Source: Chara braunii (Eukaryota > Streptophyta > Charophyceae > Charales > Characeae). Taken from it: DNA of 27,255 nucleotides. The stretch spans positions 508,621 to 535,875 of the forward strand of contig BFEA01000643.1 of NCBI GenBank assembly GCA_003427395.1. Direction: 5' to 3'. The stretch's first letter is position 1; every line of letters starts with the position of its first letter. The position numbers and the translations under genes were made by a program. The notes beneath the pieces are model-generated. The model saw only the letters and a program-made list of their open reading frames with translations. It had not been told where the DNA came from and did not search any database. Below, one piece after another: positions 17,338 to 27,180 of this stretch.

Positions 17338-17378
17338 TGACCCACTCCCCCACGATAGCGATATTCACCTTGTCTCAG
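17338..17378 (+). CDS. Candidate exon 3 of plus-strand 3' gene end
   Basis: CCGCTTGCAG precedes 41 nt reading SDPLPHDSDIHLVS in the carried phase. The first donor is GTAGAT at 17379. A second possible donor, GTAACC at 17409, lengthens the exon by 30 nt in the same phase. The next exon reads identically from either one. Confidence 0.3.
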
Positions 17379-17490
17379 GTAGATCCTGCACAATCGTGAT
17401 CACGACGGGTAACCGTGCCCGTCTCCTCTAACTCCCGCTGGCCACGCGCGTGTTCCCCATCTGGTTGTCCCACTAGCTCGACCACGCCAG

Positions 17491-17642
17491 AGTCATGGCA
17501 TACAGGCAGTGCCTGTTTTCGATATATGAATCTACCTGAGACTTGGGTGCAGATTCATCCATACGAATCTATCATATGGAATTCGAATTCGCAGAAAAAA
17601 AAAAAGCAAAAAAAAACAAAGAATAAGAATCTAACGAAATAA
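17491..17642 (+). CDS. Candidate terminal exon with stop codon
   Basis: CGACCACGCCAG precedes a frame starting ESWHTGSACFRYMNLPETWV and ending in a Lys/Gln/Asn-rich tail encoded by an A-rich tract, with stop TAA at 17640-17642. AATAAA motifs occur at once after the stop (17638-17656) and could be polyadenylation signals. The A-rich tract (about 17594-17625) could equally be the tail of an inserted retroposon, which would make the Lys-rich end an artefact. Confidence 0.3.
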
Positions 17643-17644
17643 AT

Positions 17645-17905
17645 AAATAAATAACTAAATACTAACTAAAACTAACTAGCCGCCCATACCACTTGTCGTG
17701 TAGGGCGCACTTCAGAGTCTAATGACCCTTACCAAGTTTTAACTCCTAGTAACAAGGGCACGGGATCGAACCCCGACCGACTGAGCCCGGTAAAAGCATA
17801 GTGGAGCTCCTTGACAAAAATGAGTTAGCTCGGGGTTTGGTAGATCTCGATCCCCATTCCTGTCGCTTAACAATCTGCTTGGAAACCTACTGAGCTAGCT
17901 CCTAC
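17645..17905 (-). mobile_element. tRNA-derived SINE-like element
   Basis: On the minus strand TAGCTCAGTAGG (17886-17897) fits the Pol III A box well. GGGGATCGAGATC (17843-17855) is a degraded B box at tRNA-like spacing. Farther in, GGCTCAGTCGG (17777-17787) and GGTTCGATCCC (17762-17772) form a second A/B pair only a few bases apart, as if a tRNA had lost its anticodon region. A (TAAA)n tract borders the far end (17636-17656). This is a SINE relic and not a working tRNA gene. Confidence 0.5.
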
Positions 17906-17909
17906 TCCG

Positions 17910-18328
17910 GTTCGAAGAGGGGTTGCTTAGGTCTATATAGAGTAGTGGGCTTAGTCCGACCAGTGGCCTAAGCTCGTTTCCTACATCTGTGTGTGTACAA
18001 TTGCTGGTCTGCGTGCCTGTCCGAGTGCTCATCGGCTTGAGTGTGTGTGTGACCCGCAAGGGTACTTGGTTGATGAGAAGGCCTGAAGGGCCGGTACTTA
18101 GCGGTGGCCACGACATTGAGGGTTGCGGCGGGGAAAACATTCAAGTGGCGGGGAAAAAGGCCCACGGCATTTTAGAGGCGTGAAAAACACTCAAGTTGCA
18201 GGTAGGCAGGTACCACACCAAGTAGAGTTAGCTGTGCTGGGTACTCGAGGCCGAGCAGAAAAAGACAAAAGTTGGCATTGTTTTAAGGCCCAGTACTGGT
18301 AGATAGACAAGTACCGTCCCAAGTCTCA
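17910..18328. other. Gap right of SINE, no gene supported
   Basis: This stretch has GTGTGTGTGTGA-like sequence and a small GGCCTGAAGGGCC hairpin (about 18080-18092). No convincing frame or splice site is seen. Confidence 0.4.
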
Positions 18329-18721
18329 ATGTGTGTTGTAGATGTACCTGACACAACACTAACCTCATCAACCCCTCGACCTTCTTGGTCGAAGGGTATT
18401 ACTACCGATTTTAACCATCACAGCGCGCGTCATAACAACGCGCACACATACTCTCAAAAATTTTCATCGATTTGCCCCGACAGCAATGACCGAGGAAATC
18501 GTTTCAAGTGTCCCGCTAAAGCACATACACCCTCTTCATTTCAAACTGGTCCCGTCATGGTAGCCAATGTCGTAGCTGTGTCAACTGCAAAAGCATGGGC
18601 AAATACCCTTGTAAGGGTATTTGGTCCGACAGTATTCCCAAACCCTATTAAGGAACGTCCCCATCACCTGGGACGTTTATCACGATTGTTCATACAACTT
18701 CCCCTTATATCGTTTCCATGA
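18329..18721 (+). other. 130-codon open frame of doubtful status
   Basis: An uninterrupted frame starts MCVVDVPDTT and ends LPLISFP. It has no recognisable domain. It overlaps near-perfect foldbacks: AAATACCCTT/AAGGGTATTT (about 18601-18622), AACGTCCC/GGGACGTT (about 18654-18677) and CTCGACC/GGTCGAAG (about 18375-18395). The hairpins suggest the same foldback-rich non-coding DNA as elsewhere. A gene is possible but not favoured. Confidence 0.25.
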
Positions 18722-18726
18722 TCAAA

Positions 18727-19460
18727 TTAACTGATAAAATACGACGAGATCAATAACACCATTGGACAAATGATACAATATAAAACAATACATGTACTTC
18801 TTTTTTCTTTTTGAAAGAGAAGGTGAATCCCTGCCCCCAAATAAGGCGCATCTGTGATGAATGGATAGCCAAATCCGAGTCCGTGTATTAAGATGCAGTC
18901 AAGATTCACATTGCCTCCTTTGATACATTCTACCATTACCGGGATTATCCCAAAACCAAACTCAATGAACCAATTGTGGGAATACTGGATCTGTACTACA
19001 ACGGTGAAAGTTACCAAGAAAGACAACGATCATCTTTTCCACATCCAAATTCTCGTTGGTTGTCCGAGGAGTCATAGAATCAACTTCTTTGCGCGAGGGT
19101 CTTAACCTAAACCATATTACCGTCCCGTCTGAAGTCTAATGCGAGGGGATCGGCGGTCTTGGTCTAAACCCATCACAGTCCGGTTGATCAGGCCAGATCT
19201 GCAACCCACCGTGTTGTTATATTAACAGTTGTTCCCGTATTGGTTACGCAATAATGGGTAAATCCTATCATCATAATTTTCATATATTTCAAAGGACTAC
19301 ATCCGGCCTCTCTGATAACTACCTGAGTTGATTCCTTCATCAGGGTGACCACCCCTCAGGTGTCAACTCCAGGCCAAAATCGGAAGATACGTTGCGAGTG
19401 AAGGTTAACGGGCATACTAATATTCAATATTTATAGTCAGAACGTTCAACTTTTATACAT
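18727..19460. other. Gap with nested hairpin, no gene called
   Basis: A 99-codon minus-strand frame (18727-19026) and a 70-codon plus-strand frame (18893-19105) overlap. Neither has a known motif. At 19321-19361 ACCTGAG pairs with CTCAGGT around an inner hairpin GGGTG/CACCC. Confidence 0.35.
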
Positions 19461-19504
19461 AGTTGGGCACGAACACTCGAATAGGGTGCAGGGGGGAAGG
19501 GGGG

Positions 19505-20700
19505 GGGGGGTTCAAAATCTTCAACGTTTTCACCACTTCAGAGTTTTCAGAATCTTCACCTTTCCTACACACTCAGACAAGGTGGGGGTATACTTCAAAA
19601 TTTTCAGCATCTTCACCACTTCGGAATCTTCAAAATCTTCAGCGTTCTACACACTTGCACAAGGGGGCGAACGCTAAAGATTCTAAAAATTTCGAAGTGG
19701 TGAAAACGCTGAAGATTCGGAACCCCGCCCTTAGAAAAACAAAACGGGGGAAGGAGGGGGGGTGGGGGGTCGGAATCTTCAGTGTTTCCACCACTTCACA
19801 ATTTTCAGAATCTTCAGCGTTCCTATACACTCGGACAGAGGGGGGTGTACTTCACAATTTTCAGCATCTTCACCACTTCAGAATCTTCAGAATCTTCAGC
19901 GTTTCTACATACTCAGACAGCGGGGTGAACGCTGAAGATTCTGAAACTTCTAAAGTGGTGAAAACGCTGAAGATTCGCAACCCCCCTGTTTAAAAGAACA
20001 AAACAGGGGGAGGGGGAGGGGGGTTCAAAATCTTCAGTGTTTCTACCACTTCACAATTTTCAGAATTTTCAACAATCCTACACACTCGGACAGAAGGTGT
20101 ACTTCATAATTTTCAGCATCCTCACCACTGCAGAATGTTTAAAATCTTCAGCGTTTCTACATACTTGTACAAGGGGGCGAACGCTGAAGATTCTGAAAAT
20201 TCTGAAGTGGTGAAAACCCTGAAGATTCGGAGCACCCCCCCTTAAAAAAATAAAAATAGGGGGAAGGGGGTGGTTCAGAATCTTCAGTATTTCCACCACG
20301 TCACAATTTTCATAATCTTCAGCGTTCCTACACAATTGGACAGAGGGGGATGTGCTTCAGAATTTTCAGCATCTTCACCACTTCAAAATCTTCATAATCT
20401 TCAGCATTTCTATATACTCAGACAAAGAGGTGAACGCTGAAGATTATGACAATTCTGAAGTGGTGACGCTGAGGATTCAGATCTCCCCCCCCATAGAAAA
20501 ACAAAACAGGGAGAGGGGGAGGGGGGGTTCAAAATCTTCAGCGTTTTCACCACTTCACAATCTTCAGAATCTTCAGCGTTCCTATACACCCGGACAGAGG
20601 GGGGTGTACTTCAGAATTTTCAGCATCTTCACTACTACAGAATCTTCAGAATCTTCAGCGTTTCTACACACTCAGATAGAGGGGGCAAAAGCTGAACATT
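19505..20700. repeat. ~255-bp tandem array with ~48-bp-stem hairpins
   Basis: Five units begin near 19511, 19769, 20023, 20274 and 20528. Each has sense arms built from AATCTTCAGCGTTTTCACC and ACTTCAGAATTTTCAGAATC. A later antisense arm reads AACGCTGAAGATTCTG then AAGTGGTGAAAACGCTGAAG, giving a long hairpin stem with a loop of about 20-25 bases. A CCCCCTGTTT/AAAACAGGGGG hairpin and G-runs of 5-11 close each unit. The last unit lacks the full antisense arm. Frames through the array (such as QNFQHLHHFKIF) are repeat translations. Confidence 0.85.
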
Positions 20701-21700
20701 TTTAAGATCGATTCAACGTAGAGGTACCCTGCTTTTTCAGCACGTCTGAAATCGTTGAAACTCTACTTCAGAAAACTTCAAAAATGTTGAAAGATCTCGA
20801 GTTCAGAATTATTTTCGGCGAAGATTCGAAGTGTTGTTGACCACGTGTGTGCGCTGCCTGATTATACTTGGTCAACAACCCACGCTGGGAGTTACGTCCC
20901 AACGATGTCAATTTTCCACCATAGGCTTGGTAATTTCAATCCGTCTCATATCCCAAATAAAAATATTGGCTTCCACGTCACCATCGATGCAAAAATATCT
21001 TTCAAAACATCAACATTTTCGAGTAAGTTCCTCATAGGTTTATCTTAGACTAACCCCATAGAGGAATGAACGGCGCCTCTTCAAAACATCTCTCTGATAT
21101 CTTTCCAAGCAGGACACTTCTCATGGCTGCCCAATATCAATGAACCGATGGTCCAAAATAATTCTAAGATTCAAATTAAATCAATTTAGATCGTCGTCAT
21201 ACTGACCCCTGAGGTTTCACCTTCAATAATATATTGCACGAATATTACTCAGATCAGAGTATTAAGCTAAGCTGCCCAAAAAACTTACCCCTTTTCGACT
21301 ACAATCATCAAAATCGAACCACATTTCATCATCCAGATTGATATCATCAATGAGGAAACATGTAATAAACAACTCGTGACTGTACGCAGGGTTTTCCCCT
21401 TTGTTTTCACGGAACTTTACAATACAAATGTAAATGACATTCTCCTGCCGTAAAGAAGGAATATAACTTATGATAGTAAAATAAATGTTTGAGAAGGTAA
21501 AAAAAAATAAAAATAATTCATACGATACTTAAAATATTCAGTCACACCAATTCAAACAAGCATGAGCTGGTAACCTCATTAACAATGAGAACAATTCTCA
21601 CAATTGAGACTGCACAAGAATAAATCACAGTGAAGTTACAATGATGATGACATAAAATATACTACTCCTTCAGGCTTAACAAGGGTATATCGTGCCGAGG
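20701..21700. other. Gap right of array; one 11-bp hairpin
   Basis: GTTGTTGACCA (20833-20843) pairs perfectly with TGGTCAACAAC (20869-20879). The rest is AT-rich with no supported gene. Frames of up to 68 codons (20831-21048) overlap the hairpin and are not believed. Confidence 0.45.
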
Positions 21701-21882
21701 GATGATGTAATCCCCAATCAAAGCATAACACCTTAGATCTTGAGCCCCGCTTCTAGGACTAGGCCTCACCACATCTCCCTCCGATTCCAGTGTTTGTACC
21801 TGGATGACCTCATCGAGAAGAGTCAGAGGACCCCATTCAGATTCGTCTAAAGCTAGTTAGTAAGACCATACCTTATCAGGGT

Positions 21883-22290
21883 GTGGTGGACTCACCTATT
21901 GTGAGTCTCGCTCGGGCTCCCACTCCAAGCGTGCTCAGACTAAGTGGTAGTCGTCTCGCTCACCGTCAAATTTCAAACAAGGCCTTGAACACCTTCCTTC
22001 CTTTCGACGATAATGTGATCATCTCTCCTGTACAAGGGAAAATGACAACACCACACTGTGGACCAGGAACATTGTTCCGGCGTGAGTCTCACTACCGCCT
22101 ACTGGACTTAACCATACCATCTTCAAGTATTTTAGGCAAAGGTATCAATCAACGTTGCAATTCCCCGAAGGACAGGTTCTGCACGCTGACCTCCCTTGAG
22201 AGAATTTATTCCCTTCAAAGGTTGGTCACTCCATTCTCCTTCGGTCCCATGATGAACGTGAATTTCATAAAGCCTTTCTACCTTTATTGA
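21883..22290 (+). other. 135-codon open frame of doubtful status
   Basis: The frame starts MVDSPIVSLARAPTPSVLR and ends FIKPFYLY. Its first codons lie on a perfect hairpin GACTCAC/GTGAGTC (21889-21907). It has no recognised domain and no splice or promoter context. It is in a slightly more GC-rich island (about 21690-22290) within AT-rich DNA, which is the only point in its favour. Confidence 0.25.
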
Positions 22291-24807
22291 AGATAGCAAT
22301 TCATAAACACATCCAGACAGACACAAATAATCATTAAGCAATTAATAAATATGTACATAAAAAGTTTAAACTTTACTCATTACAATGATACGTCACTTGA
22401 TGAATTAATTTATATCTCATATTTCTTCTAAAAATTAAATTATACTTTCAATAAGCAACCTTATCAATCAGTTTCTATACCATATTAGCATAGTATTCTA
22501 ATAAGATCTTTAGTAAATAATCGGCTCCTAACTATCACAACAACTAAGTATAGTATACTCCCCTTATTCCATTTATTTATTCACAATATGACTGTAACCG
22601 GGTTTCTACGGGTACAACGTCCTATATACCTCAAGCTTGCCCTCTCAAAATGCATACTGAATGTCGAGACCCCTTTGTACTTTAATAGACCCAGATATAC
22701 AGTCGTTCACGACCACTCTAATGCACCTATCATACATAAACGCATGACTTTTTATCATTACTAATTCACAAATTAGCTAACTTTTAAGTAAATACCCTCA
22801 TCATCGGACTATAGTAAGAAGAGTTTTGGAGAGGATAAGTATCTCATACAGATAGTGATGGATTCATATTTTACACGATACAACCTTGAAAGTTAGACAA
22901 CCATTTAGAGACAGGGTCTATCATTAAAACCTATATCATATAGCTTCAAACATTTGATGATCTTGTTAGACTATGTAAGCAGTGACTAATAGGGTTAATT
23001 GAATTTACAATCTTGTACTCATACTGTATGGCAAATGACCTCGCAATGCACATAGTCTTCACGTAGGTAGCCCAACAACTATTCATCGTTTCAGGGCTTA
23101 GAATGTCTGTTTGACATTCACACGCATTATTTAACTTCAAAGGAAAACATACAATACATATGATCCTTTCTTTCCTTACCTCAGCCGGATCCTTTCTCGT
23201 CACTCAAAATATGTACTATAATGACAAGACATTGAGAAAATTTCATCCTTCTTATATTTTGACAATGATCGAGATTAGAGATTAAAACCTCATTGGAATA
23301 ATACTCAAGCCTTGTTACTTCGGGAAAAGCAACACTTGAATCTGACTAAGGTTGCCTCTTAGACGATTTTCCCTATACGGTGGGGCAGGAGATAAACCCC
23401 GTATAGATTACTGTGGGATAAAAGACAAGCGCAAGCATGATACATAAGCAATGATCCACTAGTGCGACTTGTGAAACGAAGAGTGAATCAGGTACGCACA
23501 ATGACAGTAAGAAAGCAAGGTGGGGCGGTTGAGGAAAGATAGTTGACTATCGAGGACGAGGCAGGAAGGAAGGCGCGCGGATAATATCTTATAAGATAAG
23601 AACGAGAAAACTACTTAAAGTGTGATAGAGAAGCGATATAGTATTGCTTGCACTTATAACACACTAATTCACCCTGCCAGGGAATGGTGTGTGCTCGAGT
23701 CAGTTCGTCTGGCGATGGCCCAACCTCACACCTTCTCATATTCTTTCCTTTTTCCCCTGTTCCGAAGTCAATAGTCCTATTCAGGAATCTTCCCTTGCCG
23801 TCTTCCTCTTATTCTGCCGGTTCTACACTAGCGTGCCTTAGGCGGCACAATACATAAGTTAATACAGTACGCTTATGCGAGTAAAGGAAAAATGATAAGA
23901 TTAGAACTATGTTGGGGTGATATAGTAACGGGGTCGAAACAAGCCTCAATCAGTTTCGTGTAAAATGATTATATAACTAAGCTTTCCTTGTTGTTCGTGA
24001 GAACGAGCTCAAAGGCAAGATTGAAATATAGCCTTGATAATTAAACCGCTCGTAACAATCTCCTCTGAGTGAGAAGGTGTGTATCAAGACCTATAGACAT
24101 TATAATTTCTTTCAATGCCCTTATCATCGACACATATAAATGTTGCAGTGGTTCCTTACATTGTAATATGTTACACTACACATCAAAAAGATGGTCTGTT
24201 GGACAAAGAACAAAAGTTCGTCCTGACCCAACAACTTGAATATAATAATTAAAATATCAACTTTAAAAATAGCGACGTGGAAGCATGGTTGACTAGATCA
24301 GTGTATGGTAAACTAAAAATAAATGTAATAGTTAGTCACACATCTATCTCTCTCTGATCCTTGAGAATTTAAGAAAGTCAATATAGTCGTTAACCTCCTA
24401 ACAATTTAAGTTGACAGATGCGGTTACTCTGATAAATGCCTCGAGTATGTAAATTGAAGGAAAAATCCAACATACAAAGATACCTCCCTAAAATCGTTCA
24501 CTAACCTAACTTTTAATTTTTATGGAAAAGTATCACATTCACTAGCTAGCATAGACTTCTAACTATCCTATAACTTAGTTCATTCTTCTAAGGACGTTGG
24601 TAGGTAGTCGAAGTCCCTAACAACATGACCCTTGTATGTACTATCGATATAATTGCACACCTTTCCAGGCGCATCACATTTATTCAACACAATTTCAATC
24701 CGCATATCACAGGCTATATCAGTTTGATGAAAGGTTGTCGTTTTGCCATGATCATCGTCTTACAATACCTTAGTCCGTTCACTGAGGACCTCGGCTGGAA
24801 AGCGAGA
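22291..24807. other. AT-rich stretch, no gene supported
   Basis: About 2.5 kb of AT-rich DNA with only short frames. A hairpin CTATACGG/CCGTATAG lies at 23373-23406. If the LTR-like segment at 24828-25195 belongs to a minus-strand element, this would be its internal region, but no gag or pol motif is visible. It would then be a non-autonomous or decayed element. Confidence 0.4.
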
Positions 24808-24825
24808 TCCCCGACAACAGCGCCA
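24808..24825 (-). promoter_or_regulatory. Primer-binding-site-like sequence, tRNA-Asp type
   Basis: On the minus strand TGGCGCTGTTGTCGGGGA lies two bases after the CGACA end of the LTR-like segment. It closely resembles the TGGCGCCGTTGCCGGGGA-type sites of many Ty3/gypsy elements, which match the 3' end of a tRNA-Asp. Position, strand and sequence together support a 5' LTR on the minus strand. Whether the host tRNA matches cannot be checked here. Confidence 0.55.
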
Positions 24826-24827
24826 CC

Positions 24828-25195
24828 TGTCGGGTGTGGCGGTCCCACACCCAGACGCAAAATATTTTCAGTGTCGGACCTCACGGTCCCATCACGCGGG
24901 AGTTTTAGAAGCGTTTCAGCGAAAGACCAACTCCGACTGTGCGCACCATCTACACCTCTCGCGGCTCCCTACGACAGGACAAAGATCCCGCGAGGTACGA
25001 CTCACCTTCACCTGCAGGAACTGTCACCATCCCTTAGGTGAGCGTATCCCTGATGAGCTACTAACTCACATGTGAAGGTTTTTACTTGCAATCACAGGGG
25101 TAAGTCAACCGGGGGCGTTTGCTCGATCGTTGTAGCATTGGCATACGTGTGGTTGAACGCCTAAGACTGACCTGTATACGTGTCGGGTATCGGGG
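24828..25195 (-). mobile_element. LTR-like segment, copy B (minus)
   Basis: Reading on the minus strand, this segment ends GACCGCCACACCCGACA, next to the primer-binding-site-like sequence. It is homologous to copy A (12040-12393) in inverted orientation. It contains a GTGTGG/CCACAC hairpin at the end. The partner LTR expected at a lower coordinate in the same orientation was not found, so the element is incomplete or rearranged. A 138-codon frame on the plus strand (24625-25041) crosses the LTR end and is judged spurious. Confidence 0.55.
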
Positions 25196-25757
25196 CGTTG
25201 ATCTCCCAGACCGACTTACAATTTAAGTCGACTCGACTGACGAACGTTCGCGCATTCTACTCTTTAAATATAAATAGTTTTAATATGTATGACTCATAAC
25301 CTATCCTTTTTTCCAGAGCAGGATCCCCTCAATACTTGAATTATCAGGGATCGCTACTAAGTTATATACCCTATCCTACGTAGTGATTAAATTCATTCAA
25401 TATATCTTTTATGAAAACCTCTTTGTCATATCCCATATATATAAGAGATAAAATGAAACTGAATAATTAGGCAAGGAGATGTCTTTTACATTTTACACAA
25501 ACATCAGAATGAACAAAGCTTGGACTTTTGAAAGAGAAGCAACATAGGCTCTTGGCCTTTCAAACAAACATCACGAACAAAGTAGGCTTATGACCTTTAA
25601 AAGAAAATGACATAAATAAGGCTCTCTGGTCTTGCCAATTATCCTAATTCATTTAGCATTAAGAAGGGGGTAAAGTTTGAAAACCAAACCAAATGTACAA
25701 AGGTTAGGTGTTGATGAAGTGTCTGAGTCGAGGCTCAGGTAGCATAAGTTTGGCAAT
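25196..25757. other. Gap between LTR-like segment and repeat copy 2
   Basis: AT-rich sequence without a supported gene. Near 25510-25610 two similar stretches (AACATCAGAATGAACAAAGC and AACATCACGAACAAAGTAGG) suggest a degenerate ~60-bp tandem repeat. Confidence 0.4.
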
Positions 25758-25760
25758 GCG

Positions 25761-26283
25761 TGTTGAGTGAATAACACATGGTTGATCGTTTTTACTGACC
25801 TGCAGACAAAGTCAATCACAATACACAATCCTCGCAGAGTCAACCATTCATTCACTTTTACACACATTACACCTACGCTTTCAAACCTTTCAGCCACACA
25901 TTCCCTTTTCGACTTAGTCATTCAAGGACCTCTTTTGACCAAACTCAGACTCTTTAGACAATGACTCAAAAATCAGAAATGTCATTTGGTGCAAAGGTTG
26001 ATGCCAAGTGTGGGTGTAGAGGGTGAGTGAGGGTTGAGTTGGCGAACCAACCTGTTACCATATAGAGTGATATTGAGTCCTCTTGAAAGTAGAGGTGATC
26101 TGCAATTACACACATGTCAACGTGGTCTCAACACCTCTTTGCTATCGATATGACCCTATCGGAAGTTCAATATAGTGAACTTCATTTTAGTCGAGAATAA
26201 TACTACATTGATATAACTCCCTCTAGGTAGCCTCTCTAACTTCTTATCGGACCATTCTCTAGAGGCAGTAGCCTAAGGAAGAA
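25761..26283 (+). repeat. 0.52-kb dispersed repeat, copy 2
   Basis: Direct-orientation copy of 12397-12937. Both start GCGTGTTGAGTGAA and end GCCTAAGGAAGAA. Differences are mostly transitions plus one rearranged patch (about 26050-26090). Flanks differ completely on both sides, which fixes the repeat limits well. Confidence 0.7.
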
Positions 26284-26400
26284 TGTTACGGACTTCGCAA
26301 GGGTTCGATCCCTGATCTATCTCTTTGCTGTTTCGGCTGTATTCCGTTTTCGGCCTGGCACCCTTTTTCCAAACCCCTCCTTTGGTACCGTAGGATTTTG
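26284..26400 (+). other. B-box-like site after the dispersed repeat
   Basis: GGTTCGATCCC (26302-26312) matches the Pol III B box, and TAGCCTAAGG at the end of the preceding repeat loosely resembles an A box about 30 bases upstream. Copy 1 of the repeat lacks the B box, so this may be the head of a different SINE-like element. The evidence is weak. Confidence 0.25.
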
Positions 26401-26490
26401 GACAATTGGCGCCATGCTGCAATTCGGGCGCCACTTTCAAATGCTGCACTTTTCAGTTTTGCCCTCGGGGCCTTTGCAGAAATGCCTCTG

Positions 26491-26536
26491 GTACCGTACG
26501 TGTCACCGGTACTTATACCGGCTCTCCATACGGTAC
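26491..26536. repeat. Nested hairpin, GTACCGTA / CCGGTA
   Basis: GTACCGTA (26491-26498) pairs with TACGGTAC (26529-26536). Between them CCGGTA (26506-26511) pairs with TACCGG (26516-26521), loop CTTA. Both stems are perfect and separated by 7-base single-stranded arms on each side. Confidence 0.75.
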
Positions 26537-26539
26537 GGG

Positions 26540-27012
26540 GACCAGCCTCGTACCAGTTCTCTGCTGCTGTACTCGTACTCAGTGTGACTTGCTGTTTTGG
26601 CATTCGGAATCCAAGACTTCGACTTTGTGCCTTGCCACTGTATCTGCGTCCGATCCTCAGTCCGAATCCGTCGTGTCGAGTGAGTGAGTGTGCGTGTGTG
26701 CTCTCCCTCTCTCCCTCTCTCTCCTCTCCCTCGGCTCACCCTCAACCTCACGCTCGTTACACTCGTATCGGAGCGGTTCGAACCCGCCGACCCACCCTGC
26801 TTCGACGTCGTCACCTGGTCATCATCAACATCATCGTCGAGATCGTCGCTGCCGTGCCACATCATCATCGCCATCATCGCCATTGTCGTCATTATGCCCC
26901 GTCATCATCATCACCGACGGGATCGCCACCGTCGCGCCACGTTATCACCACCATGCCTGTTGTCCTCGTCGCTGCGCCGCGCCATCCTTGTCATCCTCAT
27001 CGCGCAGATAAG
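26540..27012 (+). other. GC-rich, possibly exonic region
   Basis: The plus strand is pyrimidine-rich with CTCTCC runs (26700-26730) and an ATC/CGTC-rich tract (26815-26920). Plus-strand frames of 205, 156 and 107 codons overlap in three phases, and a minus-strand frame of 129 codons is also open, so openness is due to base composition. Donor-like GTGAGT (about 26681) and GTAATC (27013) and the downstream acceptor suggest a plus-strand exon ending near 27012. No product is recognised. Confidence 0.3.
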
Positions 27013-27180
27013 TAATCAACAACAATTTTTTTTATTTTTTTTTTCTCCTTTTTATCTTTCTTCCTCGTTTTTTTTCTTCTTCATCTTCTTCTTTTCATCA
27101 TCAGTATCTTCTTCTTCCTTTTTCTTCTTCCTCTTTTTTTTTTCTTCTTCTTAAAATTTTCTTATCCTTCTTCTTTTTCA
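27013..27180 (+). other. Candidate pyrimidine-rich intron with strong acceptor
   Basis: From GTAATCAACAACAA the sequence is nearly pure T and C and ends TTCTTCTTTTTCAG at 27180, a textbook 3' splice site. A C-rich segment, possibly the next exon, runs to the end of the window. The donor is weaker than consensus. Confidence 0.45.

Noticed and set aside
19463-20705. Reading frames such as the 176-codon one at 19463-19993
   Set aside because: The frame is produced by the 255-bp tandem array, and its amino acid repeats mirror the DNA repeat. The hairpin arms explain the conservation better than a protein would.
26775-26795. B-box-like GGTTCGAACCC near 26780
   Set aside because: The motif is palindromic, has no A box on either side and lies in a C/T-rich region, so it is probably chance.
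26398-27154. Overlapping plus-strand frames of 205, 156 and 107 codons and a minus-strand frame of 129 codons
   Set aside because: All phases and both strands are open because the region is low in A/T stop triplets. The C/T tract and splice-like ends suggest an exon/intron structure instead.
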